Source of the DNA: Paracoccaceae bacterium
GTDB taxonomy: Bacteria; Pseudomonadota; Alphaproteobacteria; Rhodobacterales; Rhodobacteraceae
Length of the DNA stretch: 64,000 nucleotides
Direction: 5' to 3'
Assembly: GCA_020637675.1 (NCBI GenBank)
Contig: JACKKD010000002.1
Span: 1 to 64,000, forward strand
The notes under the pieces were generated by a model that worked only from the letters and a program-made list of their open reading frames with translations, made no database searches and was not told where the DNA came from. Made by a program: the position numbers and the translations under genes. Shown here piece after piece: positions 24,975-33,715 of this stretch (the stretch's first letter is position 1; each line of letters begins with the position of its first letter).

Positions 24975-27824
24975 ATGACGTTCACTCCCACCGACTACCG
25001 CCCATACGACTTTGCCAATCGCCGCCACATCGGGCCTTCGCCGGCCGAGATGCAGGAGATGTTCAAGGTGCTCGGGGTGAAGGACCTCGACGAGCTCATC
25101 GACCAGACGGTGCCGAAGATCCTGCGCCAGGAAAAGCCGCTCGACTTCGGCAAGCCCAAGTCGGAGCGGGAACTGCTGTGGTTCCTCAGGCAGGTGGCGA
25201 AGAAGAACAAGGTCTTCACCTCGATGATCGGGCAGGGGTTCTACGGCACCGTCACGCCCCCTGCGATCCAGCGCAACATCCTGGAAAACCCCGCCTGGTA
25301 CACCGCCTACACGCCCTATCAGCCCGAGATTTCGCAGGGCCGGTTGGAGGCGCTCCTGAACTACCAGACGATGGTCTGCGACCTCACGGGGCTCGAGATC
25401 GCCAATGCCTCGCTTCTCGATGAGGCGACGGCGGCGGCGGAAGCCATGACCATGGCGCAGCGGGTGGCGAAATCGAAGGCCACGGCCTTCTTCGTGGACG
25501 AGAACTGCCATCCGCAGAACATCGAGGTGATGAAGGTGCGCGCGGCGCCACTTGGCATCGAGGTGATCGTCGGCGATCCGGCGAAGCTGAAGGCCGATGC
25601 CGTCTTCGGCGCGATCTTCCAGTATCCGGGCACATGCGGTCACCTGACCGACTTCACACCCCACATTGCCAAGCTGCACGCGGCGGGCGCCGTCGGCATC
25701 GTCATCGCGGACCCGCTTGCGCTGACGCTTCTGAAGGAACCGGGCGCGATGGGTGCCGACATCGCCGTGGGATCGACCCAGCGGTTCGGCGTGCCCATGG
25801 GCTATGGCGGGCCGTCGGCCGCCTACATGGCCTGCAAGGACGCGCACAAGCGGCAGATGCCCGGGCGCATCGTCGGCGTCTCCATCGACGCGCAGGGCGG
25901 CAAGGCCTACCGTCTGTCGCTCCAGACCCGCGAGCAGCACATCCGGCGCGAGAAGGCCACCTCGAACGTCTGCACCGCGCAGGCGCTCCTGGCCAACATG
26001 GCCTCGTTCTACGCCGTGTTCCACGGCCCCCTCGGACTCAAGGCGATTGCGCAGCGCATCCACCGGAAGGCGGTGCGGGTCGCGCGCGTTCTGGAGGGCG
26101 CGGGCTATGACGTCCAGCCGAAGGCCTTCTTCGACACGATCACGGTCGAGGTCGGCGCGCTTCAGCCGGTCATCCTGAAGGCCGCGCGGCGCGAAAGGAT
26201 CAACCTGCGCAAGGTCGGCGCGACGAAGATCGGCATCTCGGTCGACGAGACGACGCGGAACGAGACGGTCGAACGGCTCTGGCGCGCATTCGGGATCGAC
26301 CGCAAGGACGACGATTTCACGCCGGAGTACCGGGTGCCCGATCCGCTCCACCGTCAGTCGTCCTACCTCGAGCACCCCGTGTTCCACATGAACCGGGCCG
26401 AGACCGAAATGATGCGCTACATGCGCCGGCTCGCCGACCGCGACCTCGCGCTCGACCGGGCGATGATCCCGCTCGGGTCGTGCACGATGAAGCTGAACGC
26501 CGCGGCCGAAATGATGCCGATCACCTGGCCCGAGTTCGCGAACCTGCACCCCTTCGCTCCGGCCGATCAGGCAGAAGGTTACGCGGAACTTTTCCGCGAT
26601 CTCTCGGCCAAGCTCTGCACCATCACCGGATATGACGCGATGAGCCTGCAGCCCAACTCCGGCGCGCAGGGGGAGTATGCGGGGCTTCTGACGATACAGG
26701 CCTATCACAAGGCCAGGGGCGAGGCGCATCGCCACATCTGCCTGATCCCGGTTTCGGCGCATGGCACCAACCCGGCCTCGGCGCAGATGGCGGGGATGAC
26801 GGTCGTGGTGGTGAAATCGGCCGAGAATGGCGACATCGACGTGGCCGACTTCCGGGCCAAGGCGGAAGCTGCGGGCCGCAACCTCGCCGCCTGCATGATC
26901 ACCTATCCCTCGACCCACGGCGTGTTCGAGGAAACGGTGCGCGAGGTTTGCGCGATCACCCACGAGCATGGCGGCCAGGTCTATATCGACGGGGCCAACA
27001 TGAACGCCATGGTGGGACTGGTGCGTCCGGGCGACCTTGGCGGCGACGTGAGCCATCTCAACCTCCACAAGACCTTCTGCATCCCCCATGGCGGGGGCGG
27101 GCCGGGCATGGGGCCGATCGGCGTGAAGGTGCATCTCGCGCCGCATCTGCCGGGCCATCCGGCGACCGGTGGTCAGGAGGGCCCCGTGAGCGCGGCGCCC
27201 TGGGGTTCGGCCTCGATCCTGCCGATCTCCTGGGCCTATGTCCTCATGATGGGGGGCGCGGGCCTCACGCAGGCGACGAAGGTTGCGATCCTGAACGCGA
27301 ACTACATCGCAAAGCGGCTGGAAGGGGCCTACGACGTGCTCTTCAAGGGAAAGGGCGGGCGCGTCGCGCATGAATGCATCCTCGACACGAGGCCCTTCGC
27401 CGACAGCGCCGGGATCACCGTGGATGACATCGCCAAGCGGTTGATCGACAACGGGTTCCACGCGCCTACGATGAGCTGGCCGGTGGCCGGAACGCTGATG
27501 GTGGAGCCGACGGAGTCGGAGACCAAGGCCGAGCTCGACCGCTTCGTCACCGCGATGCTCTCGATCCGCGAGGAAATCGCCGCCGTCGAAAGCGGAGAGA
27601 TCGACCGCGAGAACAACCCCCTGAAGCACGCCCCCCATACCGTGAGCGCTCTGATCGGGACCTGGGACCGGCCCTACAGCCGCGAACAGGGCTGCTTCCC
27701 GCCGGCCTCATTCCGGGTGGACAAGTACTGGCCGCCGGTAGGCCGTGTCGACAACGTCTACGGCGACCGTCACCTCGTCTGCATCTGCCCGCCGGTCGAG
27801 AGCTATGCAGAGGCGGCGGAGTAG
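24975..27824 (+). CDS. gcvP: Glycine dehydrogenase (decarboxylating), P protein
   Basis: A 949-residue PLP enzyme, the long single-chain form, that decarboxylates glycine and transfers the aminomethyl group to the H-protein lipoamide. The N-terminal half starts RRHIGPSPAEMQEMFKVLG. The C-terminal half carries the PLP-binding Lys699 in HLNLHKTFCIPHGGGGPGMG, with SAHGTNPASAQMAGM upstream. The start ATG at 24975 follows AAGGAACC. The Lpd (L protein) gene is not in this cluster, as usual. A long open frame on the opposite strand is only a GC-bias shadow. Confidence 0.98.
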   Translation: MTFTPTDYRPYDFANRRHIGPSPAEMQEMFKVLGVKDLDELIDQTVPKILRQEKPLDFGKPKSERELLWFLRQVAKKNKVFTSMIGQGFYGTVTPPAIQRNILENPAWYTAYTPYQPEISQGRLEALLNYQTMVCDLTGLEIANASLLDEATAAAEAMTMAQRVAKSKATAFFVDENCHPQNIEVMKVRAAPLGIEVIVGDPAKLKADAVFGAIFQYPGTCGHLTDFTPHIAKLHAAGAVGIVIADPLALTLLKEPGAMGADIAVGSTQRFGVPMGYGGPSAAYMACKDAHKRQMPGRIVGVSIDAQGGKAYRLSLQTREQHIRREKATSNVCTAQALLANMASFYAVFHGPLGLKAIAQRIHRKAVRVARVLEGAGYDVQPKAFFDTITVEVGALQPVILKAARRERINLRKVGATKIGISVDETTRNETVERLWRAFGIDRKDDDFTPEYRVPDPLHRQSSYLEHPVFHMNRAETEMMRYMRRLADRDLALDRAMIPLGSCTMKLNAAAEMMPITWPEFANLHPFAPADQAEGYAELFRDLSAKLCTITGYDAMSLQPNSGAQGEYAGLLTIQAYHKARGEAHRHICLIPVSAHGTNPASAQMAGMTVVVVKSAENGDIDVADFRAKAEAAGRNLAACMITYPSTHGVFEETVREVCAITHEHGGQVYIDGANMNAMVGLVRPGDLGGDVSHLNLHKTFCIPHGGGGPGMGPIGVKVHLAPHLPGHPATGGQEGPVSAAPWGSASILPISWAYVLMMGGAGLTQATKVAILNANYIAKRLEGAYDVLFKGKGGRVAHECILDTRPFADSAGITVDDIAKRLIDNGFHAPTMSWPVAGTLMVEPTESETKAELDRFVTAMLSIREEIAAVESGEIDRENNPLKHAPHTVSALIGTWDRPYSREQGCFPPASFRVDKYWPPVGRVDNVYGDRHLVCICPPVESYAEAAE

Positions 27825-27970
27825 CGTCAGGCGCCCGCAGGGTTTGCGTCGTGCGGGCGTAGTTCTTCTGTAGCTCCGCGCGCGCGGGCATGGTCTTGGC
27901 CATGTTCGCGAAGGTGGAGTGGTCTGGGCTGAGCCCGGATCGACATCGAACGGAAACCACTATTTTCGGC

Positions 27971-27995
27971 CCCGCCGGCCTGTTCGCCCGGCGGG
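27971..27995. terminator. Terminator hairpin between gcvP and the SRPBCC gene
   Basis: CCCGCCGG (27971-27978) and CCGGCGGG (27988-27995) form an 8-bp stem with a 9-base loop. On the plus strand it is followed by ACTTTCG; on the minus strand it directly follows the stop of the converging SRPBCC gene at 28017. It probably serves both. Confidence 0.5.
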
Positions 27996-28016
27996 ACTTT
28001 CGAACTGACGCTTTGC

Positions 28017-28550
28017 TCAGCCCGGAATGCGGGCCGCGTATTCGCCCTTGAGCTTTTGCCACATGTCCCAGAACGGCGCCGTCCTCGGGCCGCCGAGTTG
28101 CGCCTGAAGCACGTCGAGATGGGCGTGCCAGCCCGGTCCGACCATGAGGACCATGCCGCGATCCGGAATCTTGCGGTGGGTGAGCGTGAGGCGCACCTTG
28201 TCGCCCACGGGCGCAAGCGCGATCTCGACCTCGCTTGCCGTGCCGAAGGTGAAGGCGAGGCGGTGGGGCGGATCGACGTCGAGGATCCGGCTTGTCATGC
28301 TGTGTTCGGCGCCGAACCCTTCGGGACGGGTGCCGGAAGGTTTCGTCAACTCGTCATTGTGCCAGGTCATCTGGAACTCCGCCCCCCTGGTCAGCGGCAT
28401 GTCCCCGGAGGCGAGCCATTTGCGGCGCTTCTCGCTTTCGGTCAGGTAGGACCACACCCGCTCGATCGGGCCGGGGAGCAGGCGTTCGATCTGGAGCGTG
28501 TCGGGGGCGGTGAGCCTGCCGTAGGCTTCAAGCGTTTCGGCGGGGGTCAT
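28017..28550 (-). CDS. SRPBCC (AHSA1-domain) protein paired with ArsR regulator
   Basis: A 177-residue START-like protein: LQIERLLPGPIERVWSYLTESEKRRKWLASG is the typical AHSA1 N-terminus (seen in two adjoining strands/helix), followed by DVDPPHRLAFTF and a C-terminal helix with LGGPRTAPFWDMWQKLK. Its ATG overlaps the stop of the ArsR gene as ATGA. ArsR/AHSA1 pairs are common in proteobacteria and actinobacteria; the AHSA1 partner is thought to bind a hydrophobic ligand or modify a protein, but the ligand is usually unknown. It is a second AHSA1 protein within 4 kb of the one in the gcv operon. Confidence 0.85.
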   Translation of the reverse strand: MTPAETLEAYGRLTAPDTLQIERLLPGPIERVWSYLTESEKRRKWLASGDMPLTRGAEFQMTWHNDELTKPSGTRPEGFGAEHSMTSRILDVDPPHRLAFTFGTASEVEIALAPVGDKVRLTLTHRKIPDRGMVLMVGPGWHAHLDVLQAQLGGPRTAPFWDMWQKLKGEYAARIPG

Positions 28551-28912
28551 TTCGAGTTTCCTTTCGGTTCGGGCGGTTTGGCGGCATCATCCTGCCGCAG
28601 GAGGTCTTCGAGGACGTCGAGGCGTTCGGTCCAGAAGCGCCGGTAGGTGTCGAGCCATTCATGCGCGGCGGCCAGCGCCTCGGGCTTGAGGTGGCAGACA
28701 TGGGTGCGCCAGCGGATCTCGCGCCGGATGAGGCCGGCGGCTTCCAGCGCCTTGACGTGCTTCGAGGCGGCGGCAAGTGAGATCGCGTAGGGCTCGGCAA
28801 GATCGCTGACGGTGCGTTCGCCTTGCGCCAGGTCGCGGATCATGCCGCGCCGTGTCGGATCGCCGAGGGCGTGGAAGATGACGCTGAGCTGTGGTGATTC
28901 TGATTTAACCAT
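28547..28912 (-). CDS. ArsR-family transcriptional regulator
   Basis: A 121-residue winged-helix regulator with the ArsR pattern IFHALGDPTRRGMIRDLAQGERTVSDLAE and the recognition helix region ISLAAASKHVKALEAAGLI. The metal-binding ELCVC box of true arsenic sensors is absent, so it probably responds to a small organic ligand. The start ATG at 28912 gives MVKSESPQLS. The frame is open upstream, but that stretch does not look like protein. It is co-transcribed with the AHSA1 gene and probably represses its own promoter. Confidence 0.88.
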   Translation of the reverse strand: MVKSESPQLSVIFHALGDPTRRGMIRDLAQGERTVSDLAEPYAISLAAASKHVKALEAAGLIRREIRWRTHVCHLKPEALAAAHEWLDTYRRFWTERLDVLEDLLRQDDAAKPPEPKGNSK

Positions 28913-28914
28913 AA

Positions 28915-28965
28915 TGTTGAATGATAGCACTTGCGCTGTTTCAGTCAACTTATGTGTTGAATGAT
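28915..28965 (-). promoter_or_regulatory. Putative ArsR operator region
   Basis: Just upstream of the arsR start is an AT-rich island with a perfect 11-bp direct repeat TGTTGAATGAT (plus-strand reading, 28915-28925 and 28955-28965, 40 bp apart). The second copy overlaps an inverted repeat TCAAC-N6-GTTGA (28945-28960). Both features contain the same GTTGA core, as expected for a dimeric winged-helix regulator acting on its own promoter. Confidence 0.5.
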
Positions 28966-29119
28966 GGCCGGCGCGGTGCTGTGCGCTCCGCGCCGGGCGC
29001 TTTTCGCTGCCGGGAGAGTGATGTAAGGGAAGGATACCGCGCGCCGCCGGAGGGTCCGGGCGGGGCGAAGCTTCCAGCAGACGGGTGCCCGCTTGACCAA
29101 CCTTCGCGAACTTAGGGCC

Positions 29120-29818
29120 ATGCTCGATTGGCATCTGGGCAGCGCGCGCTGGTTGTTCATCCACATTCCGAAGAATGCCGGCGTCTCGATCCGCAAGGCG
29201 CCCGAACTTTCGGGACGCATCGTTTCGGCAGAGGCCTATTTCTACCGGAGCCGCGCCCAGGTGCGGGCGGTGCGTGCGGCAATGGCCGCGAAGGGCGAGC
29301 ATCACGGGATCCAGCATGCCCGCTGGCGCGACCTTGACCCGAAGGTGACGGCACGGCTTTCCTGTGTCGCGATCCTTCGCAACCCCTGGGCGCGCACCGT
29401 CTCGCGCTGGCGTTTCGCGCGACTTGCGGCGGAGCAGGGAAAGCTCGATCCGGCCGCAGCACCGGAGCGGTTCGAGGATTTCCTCGACGAACGCAATGAA
29501 TACGGCCAAGAGCCGTATTATTGGCATCGCGCGATCAAGGGCTGGTATCCGCAGGCGGACTACGTCACCGACGAGGTGGGGGTCGTCCGAGCGGATCTGT
29601 TGCGTTTCGAGGAACTCGACAGGGATTCCGCGCGGTATTTCGGCTTGAAGGAACCGGTCCGCAAACGCAATCTGACGGCCCGGACGTCCTTCGACTACCG
29701 CGAGGTCTACGAGGCGCGCACCATCCAGATCGTTGCGGACTGGTACGCGCGCGACATCGACCTCTTCGACTTCGATTTCGACACGCCGGCGCGGCGGCAC
29801 ACGTTTTATGACGATTGA
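29120..29818 (+). CDS. Sulfotransferase-family protein
   Basis: A 232-residue soluble protein of the sulfotransferase fold. WLFIHIPKNAGVSIRK near the N-terminus is the PAPS 5'-phosphosulfate loop, and AILRNPWARTVSRWRF is the 3'-phosphate motif (R-N-P-xx-R-xx-S-x-W). The acceptor is unknown; similar short proteins modify polysaccharides or lipids. I chose ATG 29120 (MLDWHLGSARW) with AGGG six bases upstream. The in-frame TTG at 29093 would add nine residues. No polysaccharide genes are nearby. Confidence 0.82.
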   Translation: MLDWHLGSARWLFIHIPKNAGVSIRKAPELSGRIVSAEAYFYRSRAQVRAVRAAMAAKGEHHGIQHARWRDLDPKVTARLSCVAILRNPWARTVSRWRFARLAAEQGKLDPAAAPERFEDFLDERNEYGQEPYYWHRAIKGWYPQADYVTDEVGVVRADLLRFEELDRDSARYFGLKEPVRKRNLTARTSFDYREVYEARTIQIVADWYARDIDLFDFDFDTPARRHTFYDD

Positions 29819-29919
29819 TCAGCCGCCTCATGCAGGGCGCGAACGGATCGCATCCGCGCGGCGGCCACCTTTGCCAAAGTTGCAGACCGGAGGGGCGCCG
29901 GACACGAGAGATCCAGAGA

Positions 29920-30702
29920 TCAGGGCTTGATCGCGAGCAATGAGATGCTCTTGACCCCGTACTTTTGGCTTGCGCCCTTGGCGTTCTGCGAAATGAACTG
30001 GTATTCTGGGTTATCCTGGACGCGAACCACCTTCAGTCCGGCCGACTTGATCTGGTCGAGATAGCTGTCCTGCTGTGCTGCGCCGCCAATGCAGGCCGCC
30101 CAGAGGGTCGCGTTGCACACGATCGACTCGGGCAACTGGCTTTCGGTGACGATGTCGGACAGGGCCAGCCGTCCGCCCCGCTTCAGCAGGCGGGCGGCCT
30201 CACGGAACACCTTTGCCTTGTCGGGGGCAAGGTTGATGACACCGTTGCTGATCACGGCATCGGCGGTCCCGTCCCGGAGCGGCGCATCCTCGATGTAGCC
30301 CTTGAGGAAGGTGATGTGGTCGAGACCCTCGATCTCGGCCAGCCGGCTCGCCTTGGCCAACTGCTCGTCGGTCATGTCGACACCGATGACCGTGCCGGTC
30401 TTGCCAACCTTCAGCGCGGCTATGAAGCTGTCCATTCCGGAACCGCTGCCGAAATCGACGACGATCTCGCCCTCCGCGATATCGGCAAGGTGAAAGTAGT
30501 GGCCGACGCCCGCGAAGGAGTCGATTGCCTCGCGCGGAATGCGGTCAAGGTCGTCGGGGGCGTAGCCAAGGCGTTCAGCCAAGGCCCTGCCCATCTCGAA
30601 GTGAAACTCTCCTCCTGGGTTCAGTGCGACCTCGCGGTACATCGACTTGACCTTGGATTCGAGTTCGCGCGGGTCGAACAGCGTATTCGTAATGTTGGCC
30701 AT
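29920..30702 (-). CDS. SAM-dependent methyltransferase, ArsM-like
   Basis: A 260-residue class I methyltransferase. Motif I is VVDFGSGSGMDSFIAA with the acidic residue in TVIGVDMTDEQ; DAVISNGVINLAPDK is motif IV, and LLKRGGRLALSDIV follows. The middle region around ATLWAACIGGA resembles arsenite methyltransferases. The cysteine common in motif I and the N-terminal cysteine of ArsM are missing, so arsenic may not be the substrate. No ars genes are adjacent. Isolated gene, start at ATG 30702. Confidence 0.78.
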   Translation of the reverse strand: MANITNTLFDPRELESKVKSMYREVALNPGGEFHFEMGRALAERLGYAPDDLDRIPREAIDSFAGVGHYFHLADIAEGEIVVDFGSGSGMDSFIAALKVGKTGTVIGVDMTDEQLAKASRLAEIEGLDHITFLKGYIEDAPLRDGTADAVISNGVINLAPDKAKVFREAARLLKRGGRLALSDIVTESQLPESIVCNATLWAACIGGAAQQDSYLDQIKSAGLKVVRVQDNPEYQFISQNAKGASQKYGVKSISLLAIKP

Positions 30703-30897
30703 GGCGGATGCCTCCCTTTCTGCGAAGGGGGCGGATCATGAACGGGCGATCACAGACAGATCGCAACGTTGTCGACACTTCCACCCGTGATCTGCTCCCG
30801 CAGACTACGCGCCCATCGCGATGCTATCACCGCGGTCGCCTTTCGACAACGTGCGAGCAGTTCATTTCGACTGGGTCCGGATTTCGCCGGGGTCAGG

Positions 30898-31329
30898 TCA
30901 GGCCTGCCGGTCCTTCAGGAACGCCTCGAAGGCGGCGAGCGTCTTTTCGGACACGTGGTGCTCGATTCCCTCGGCGTCGAGTTCGGCCGTCGCTTCGGGC
31001 ACGCCGACGGCCTTGAGAAGCGCGACGACAGTGCGGTGGCGGGCGCGCACGCGGTTGGCGAGCGCCGCCCCGGCCTCGGTGAGGAAGACGCCCCGGTAAG
31101 GCCGCGCGGTCGCGAGTCCTTCGCGCTTGAGCCGTCCGACCGTCTTGGTTGCGGTCGGCTGGGCGACGCCCATGCGGTGGGCGATGTCGGCGACACGCGC
31201 CTCGCCTGCTTCCGCGATCAGGTCGCCGATCAGCTCGACGTAATCCTCGAGCAACGCCACCGCCTGCTTTTCTCGGGCACGGGCAAAGCGGTCGGCCTCA
31301 TTCGGCGCGGAAGCTGTTCGGTCGGGCAT
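30898..31329 (-). CDS. mntR: Manganese-responsive transcriptional regulator MntR
   Basis: A 143-residue DtxR-superfamily regulator of the short proteobacterial MntR type: an N-terminal winged helix (YVELIGDLIAEAGEARVADIAHRMGVAQPTATKTVGRLKREGL across two adjacent elements) and a metal-binding/dimerisation helix region ending with GIEHHVSEKTLAAFEAFLKD. It lacks the SH3-like third domain of DtxR and IdeR. It lies divergently from mntH, with a clear MntR-type operator in the mntH promoter, so Mn(II)-MntR should repress the transporter. Confidence 0.93.
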   Translation of the reverse strand: MPDRTASAPNEADRFARAREKQAVALLEDYVELIGDLIAEAGEARVADIAHRMGVAQPTATKTVGRLKREGLATARPYRGVFLTEAGAALANRVRARHRTVVALLKAVGVPEATAELDAEGIEHHVSEKTLAAFEAFLKDRQA

Positions 31330-31361
31330 CGGTATCCTGAGGTGATCCGTCGAGAATGCGT

Positions 31362-31377
31362 TATAGCCGTGGCTCCA
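31362..31377 (-). promoter_or_regulatory. Degenerate second MntR-type half-site upstream of mntR
   Basis: TATAGC-CGTG-GCTCCA matches the MntR box perfectly in its left half and only in the GCT of its right half. It lies 33 bp upstream of the mntR start, where weak autoregulation would be plausible. Confidence 0.3.
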
Positions 31378-31434
31378 CTTCGCGACCAGCGCAATCTCGC
31401 CCGGTCGATAGTCACGCCTTATTCATATTTCCTA

Positions 31435-31462
31435 TTGAAGGCAGTATAGCACAGGCTATATT
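31435..31462 (+). promoter_or_regulatory. mntH promoter overlapped by MntR box
   Basis: TTGAAG (31435-31440), a 16-bp spacer and TATATT (31457-31462) form a sigma-70-like promoter 28 bp upstream of mntH. The palindrome TATAGC-ACAG-GCTATA (31445-31460) sits between and over the -10 element. It agrees with the enterobacterial MntR consensus ATAGC-N4-GCTAT, so a bound repressor would block the polymerase. Confidence 0.85.
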
Positions 31463-31489
31463 CCGCGCGTCACCCGAGCCGAGGCCTCG

Positions 31490-32779
31490 ATGCAGACCCT
31501 GAGCGATCGAACCCGTCACACGATGTCCCGGATACTTTCGGGCGAGGCCGGGGGCCGGTTGCGGCCGCTCGTCTTCGCCGGGCCGGCGATCATCGCCTCG
31601 GTGGCCTACATGGACCCCGGCAATTACGCGACGAACATCCAGGCGGGGGCGGGTTATGCCTATTCGCTGCTCTGGGTCGTGCTTCTGGCAAATATCATCG
31701 CCATGCTCTTCCAGGCGCTCTCCGCCCGGCTCGGCATCGTCACCGGCAAGAATCTCGCCGAGCTCTGCCGAGACAATTTTCCCCGGCCGGTGGTCTGGAT
31801 CATGTGGGCGGTCAGCGAGGTCGCCGCGATGGCGACGGATCTTGCCGAATTCCTCGGCGGCGCCATCGGGCTCGCGCTGCTGTTCGGGTTGCCGTTGATG
31901 GCGGGGATGGCGATCACTGCCGTCCTGACTTACGCCATACTGATCTTCGAGCGTCAGGGCTTCCGCCCGATGGAACTGGTGATCGGCGCCCTCGTGCTCG
32001 TCATCGGGCTTTGCTACCTTGCCCAGATGCTGATCGCGCCGGTGGACTGGGCCGGGACCGTGGCGGGGCTGACGACCCCGGCGCTGCCTGATGCGACGGC
32101 ATTGACGATCGCCGTCGGCATTGTCGGTGCCACGGTGATGCCCCATGCGATCTACCTGCACTCCGGCCTTACGCAGGGGCGGATCACGGTGCGGAACGAC
32201 GCGGAGCGGCGCAAGCTCCTGCGGTTCACGAACATCGAGGTGATCGCGGCGCTGGCGGTCGCGGGGATGGTCAACATGGCGATGGTGATGATGGCGGCCT
32301 CTGCCTTCCACCAGGGCCATACCGATGTGGCCGAGATCGAGACTGCATATCACACGCTGACGCCACTTCTGGGGGCCGCCGCGGCGGCGATATTCCTGAC
32401 CTCGCTCATCGCCTCGGGAATCTCGAGCTCGGTCGTTGGCACGATGGCGGGGCAGATGATCATGCAGGGCTTCCTGCACATCCGCGTGCCGATCTGGGTG
32501 CGCCGGCTCGTGACGATGGTGCCGGCCTTCGTCGTGGTCGCGGCCGGCGTCAACGCGACCGAGGCGCTGGTGATGAGTCAGGTCATCCTCAGCATCGCGC
32601 TGCCGGTGCCGATGATCGCGCTCGTCATCTTCTCCGTCCGCCGCGACCTGATGGGCGAGCATGTGGCAGGGCCGGCGGTCCGGCTGCTCGCCGGGCTTGG
32701 CGCGGCCATCGTGCTGGCGCTGAACTTCGTCCTTTTGGCCACCGCTTTCGGCATCCCGGTCCCCTTCCTCGCGGGCTGA
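31490..32779 (+). CDS. mntH: Nramp-type manganese transporter
   Basis: A 429-residue inner-membrane proton-coupled Mn(II) importer of the Nramp family with about 11 membrane helices. The TM1 metal motif is in YMDPGNYATNIQAGAGY (D-P-G-N) and the TM6 motif is in ATVMPHAIYLHSGL (M-P-H). It is divergent from mntR and carries the MntR box in its promoter. The start ATG at 31490 gives MQTLSDRTRH; a second ATG at 31523 could serve as an alternative. Confidence 0.96.
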   Translation: MQTLSDRTRHTMSRILSGEAGGRLRPLVFAGPAIIASVAYMDPGNYATNIQAGAGYAYSLLWVVLLANIIAMLFQALSARLGIVTGKNLAELCRDNFPRPVVWIMWAVSEVAAMATDLAEFLGGAIGLALLFGLPLMAGMAITAVLTYAILIFERQGFRPMELVIGALVLVIGLCYLAQMLIAPVDWAGTVAGLTTPALPDATALTIAVGIVGATVMPHAIYLHSGLTQGRITVRNDAERRKLLRFTNIEVIAALAVAGMVNMAMVMMAASAFHQGHTDVAEIETAYHTLTPLLGAAAAAIFLTSLIASGISSSVVGTMAGQMIMQGFLHIRVPIWVRRLVTMVPAFVVVAAGVNATEALVMSQVILSIALPVPMIALVIFSVRRDLMGEHVAGPAVRLLAGLGAAIVLALNFVLLATAFGIPVPFLAG

Positions 32780-32890
32780 GCGGCGGGTCCGGGACGTCTC
32801 CCTCAACTGCGGCGCGACTTGATCCGGGACAAGGCCGCCTGTCACCGGGTATGGTTTTCTCGAACCGCATCGGGGGAAAGGAACGCGATC

Positions 32891-33208
32891 ATGATGGAGA
32901 TTTCGCCGGCCAGTGTCGTGCAGGTGATCCTGCTTGCCCGGGAAGGGGGGGCGGCAGAGGTCGAGCTGCGCGAATTCATCGCTGCGATGGCAGACGACGA
33001 AAAGGCGCAGTTGACCGCCATCGCCTGGGTCGGTCGCGGAGCCTTCGAACCCGAGGAGTTCGACGAGGCTGTGGCCACCGCGACGGTCGAGGCCACGACG
33101 CCGACCGAGGACTACCTGATGGGAATGCCGCACCTTTCGGAGAACCTCGAGGCCGGACTCGAGGCGCTGGGGGTCGACGTGACCGGCGAGGAAGAGGATC
33201 TTCTCTGA
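32891..33208 (+). CDS. DUF3775 protein
   Basis: A 105-residue acidic protein starting MMEISPASVVQVILLARE. It matches the DUF3775 pattern: LREFIAAMADDEKAQLTAIAWVGRG, split between a helix and the conserved W-x-G-R-G, then FDEAVATAT and TEDYLMGMPHLSENLEAGLEALG. The function is unknown. No signal peptide or membrane segment is visible. AAGGAA precedes the ATG. It follows mntH by about 110 bp and may be in a separate unit with trxC, 72 bp downstream. Confidence 0.85.
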   Translation: MMEISPASVVQVILLAREGGAAEVELREFIAAMADDEKAQLTAIAWVGRGAFEPEEFDEAVATATVEATTPTEDYLMGMPHLSENLEAGLEALGVDVTGEEEDLL

Positions 33209-33280
33209 CCGGGCGCTTCTTGAAAGCGGAAGCCTCCCTCCAGATATATTCCTTAAATCGAATGTGAATGGAAGGCCGAC

Positions 33281-33715
33281 ATGTCCGACTCCTTGAAACT
33301 GGTCTGCGAGACCTGCGGGCAGGCGAACCGCATCCCGATCCTGCGGCTTGGCGAAGGGCCCAGATGCGGCTCCTGCGGCGATCCGCTGGTGACAGGCAAG
33401 GTCGCCGAACTCGACATCGCCACCCATGACAAGACCACGCGCGGCGACGAACTGCCGATTGTGGTCGATTACTGGGCGCCCTGGTGCGGGCCGTGTCGTA
33501 TGATGGCACCCGAATTCGCCCGGGCGGCAGCGGCCCTGAAAGGCAAGGCCCGTTTCGCCAAGATCAACACCGAGGACTTCCCCGCCGTGTCGCAGCGACT
33601 GGGCATCCGCGGAATCCCGCTTCTGGTGCTCTGGAAGGGCGGGCGTGAGGTGGCGCGGCTTCCGGGCGCGCGGCCCGCTGCCGAGATCGAGGGTTTCGTC
33701 CGCTCACACCTCTGA
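33281..33715 (+). CDS. trxC: Thioredoxin 2 (TrxC type)
   Basis: A 144-residue thioredoxin with the extra N-terminal zinc module: CETCGQ and CGSCGD supply two CxxC pairs. The redox active site is WAPWCGPCRMM near residue 66, and the cis-Pro loop is GIRGIPLLVL. TrxC reduces cytoplasmic disulfides, often under oxidative stress. A GGAAGG ribosome site lies 6 bases before the ATG. The last 12 bp overlap the end of the convergent DUF2254 gene. Confidence 0.95.
   Translation: MSDSLKLVCETCGQANRIPILRLGEGPRCGSCGDPLVTGKVAELDIATHDKTTRGDELPIVVDYWAPWCGPCRMMAPEFARAAAALKGKARFAKINTEDFPAVSQRLGIRGIPLLVLWKGGREVARLPGARPAAEIEGFVRSHL

Noticed and set aside
24798..27638. Very long open reading frame on the minus strand opposite gcvP
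   Set aside because: It is rich in His, Arg, Asp and Gly, has no family motif, and lies exactly antisense to a perfectly conserved gcvP. Such frames arise from high GC at third codon positions.
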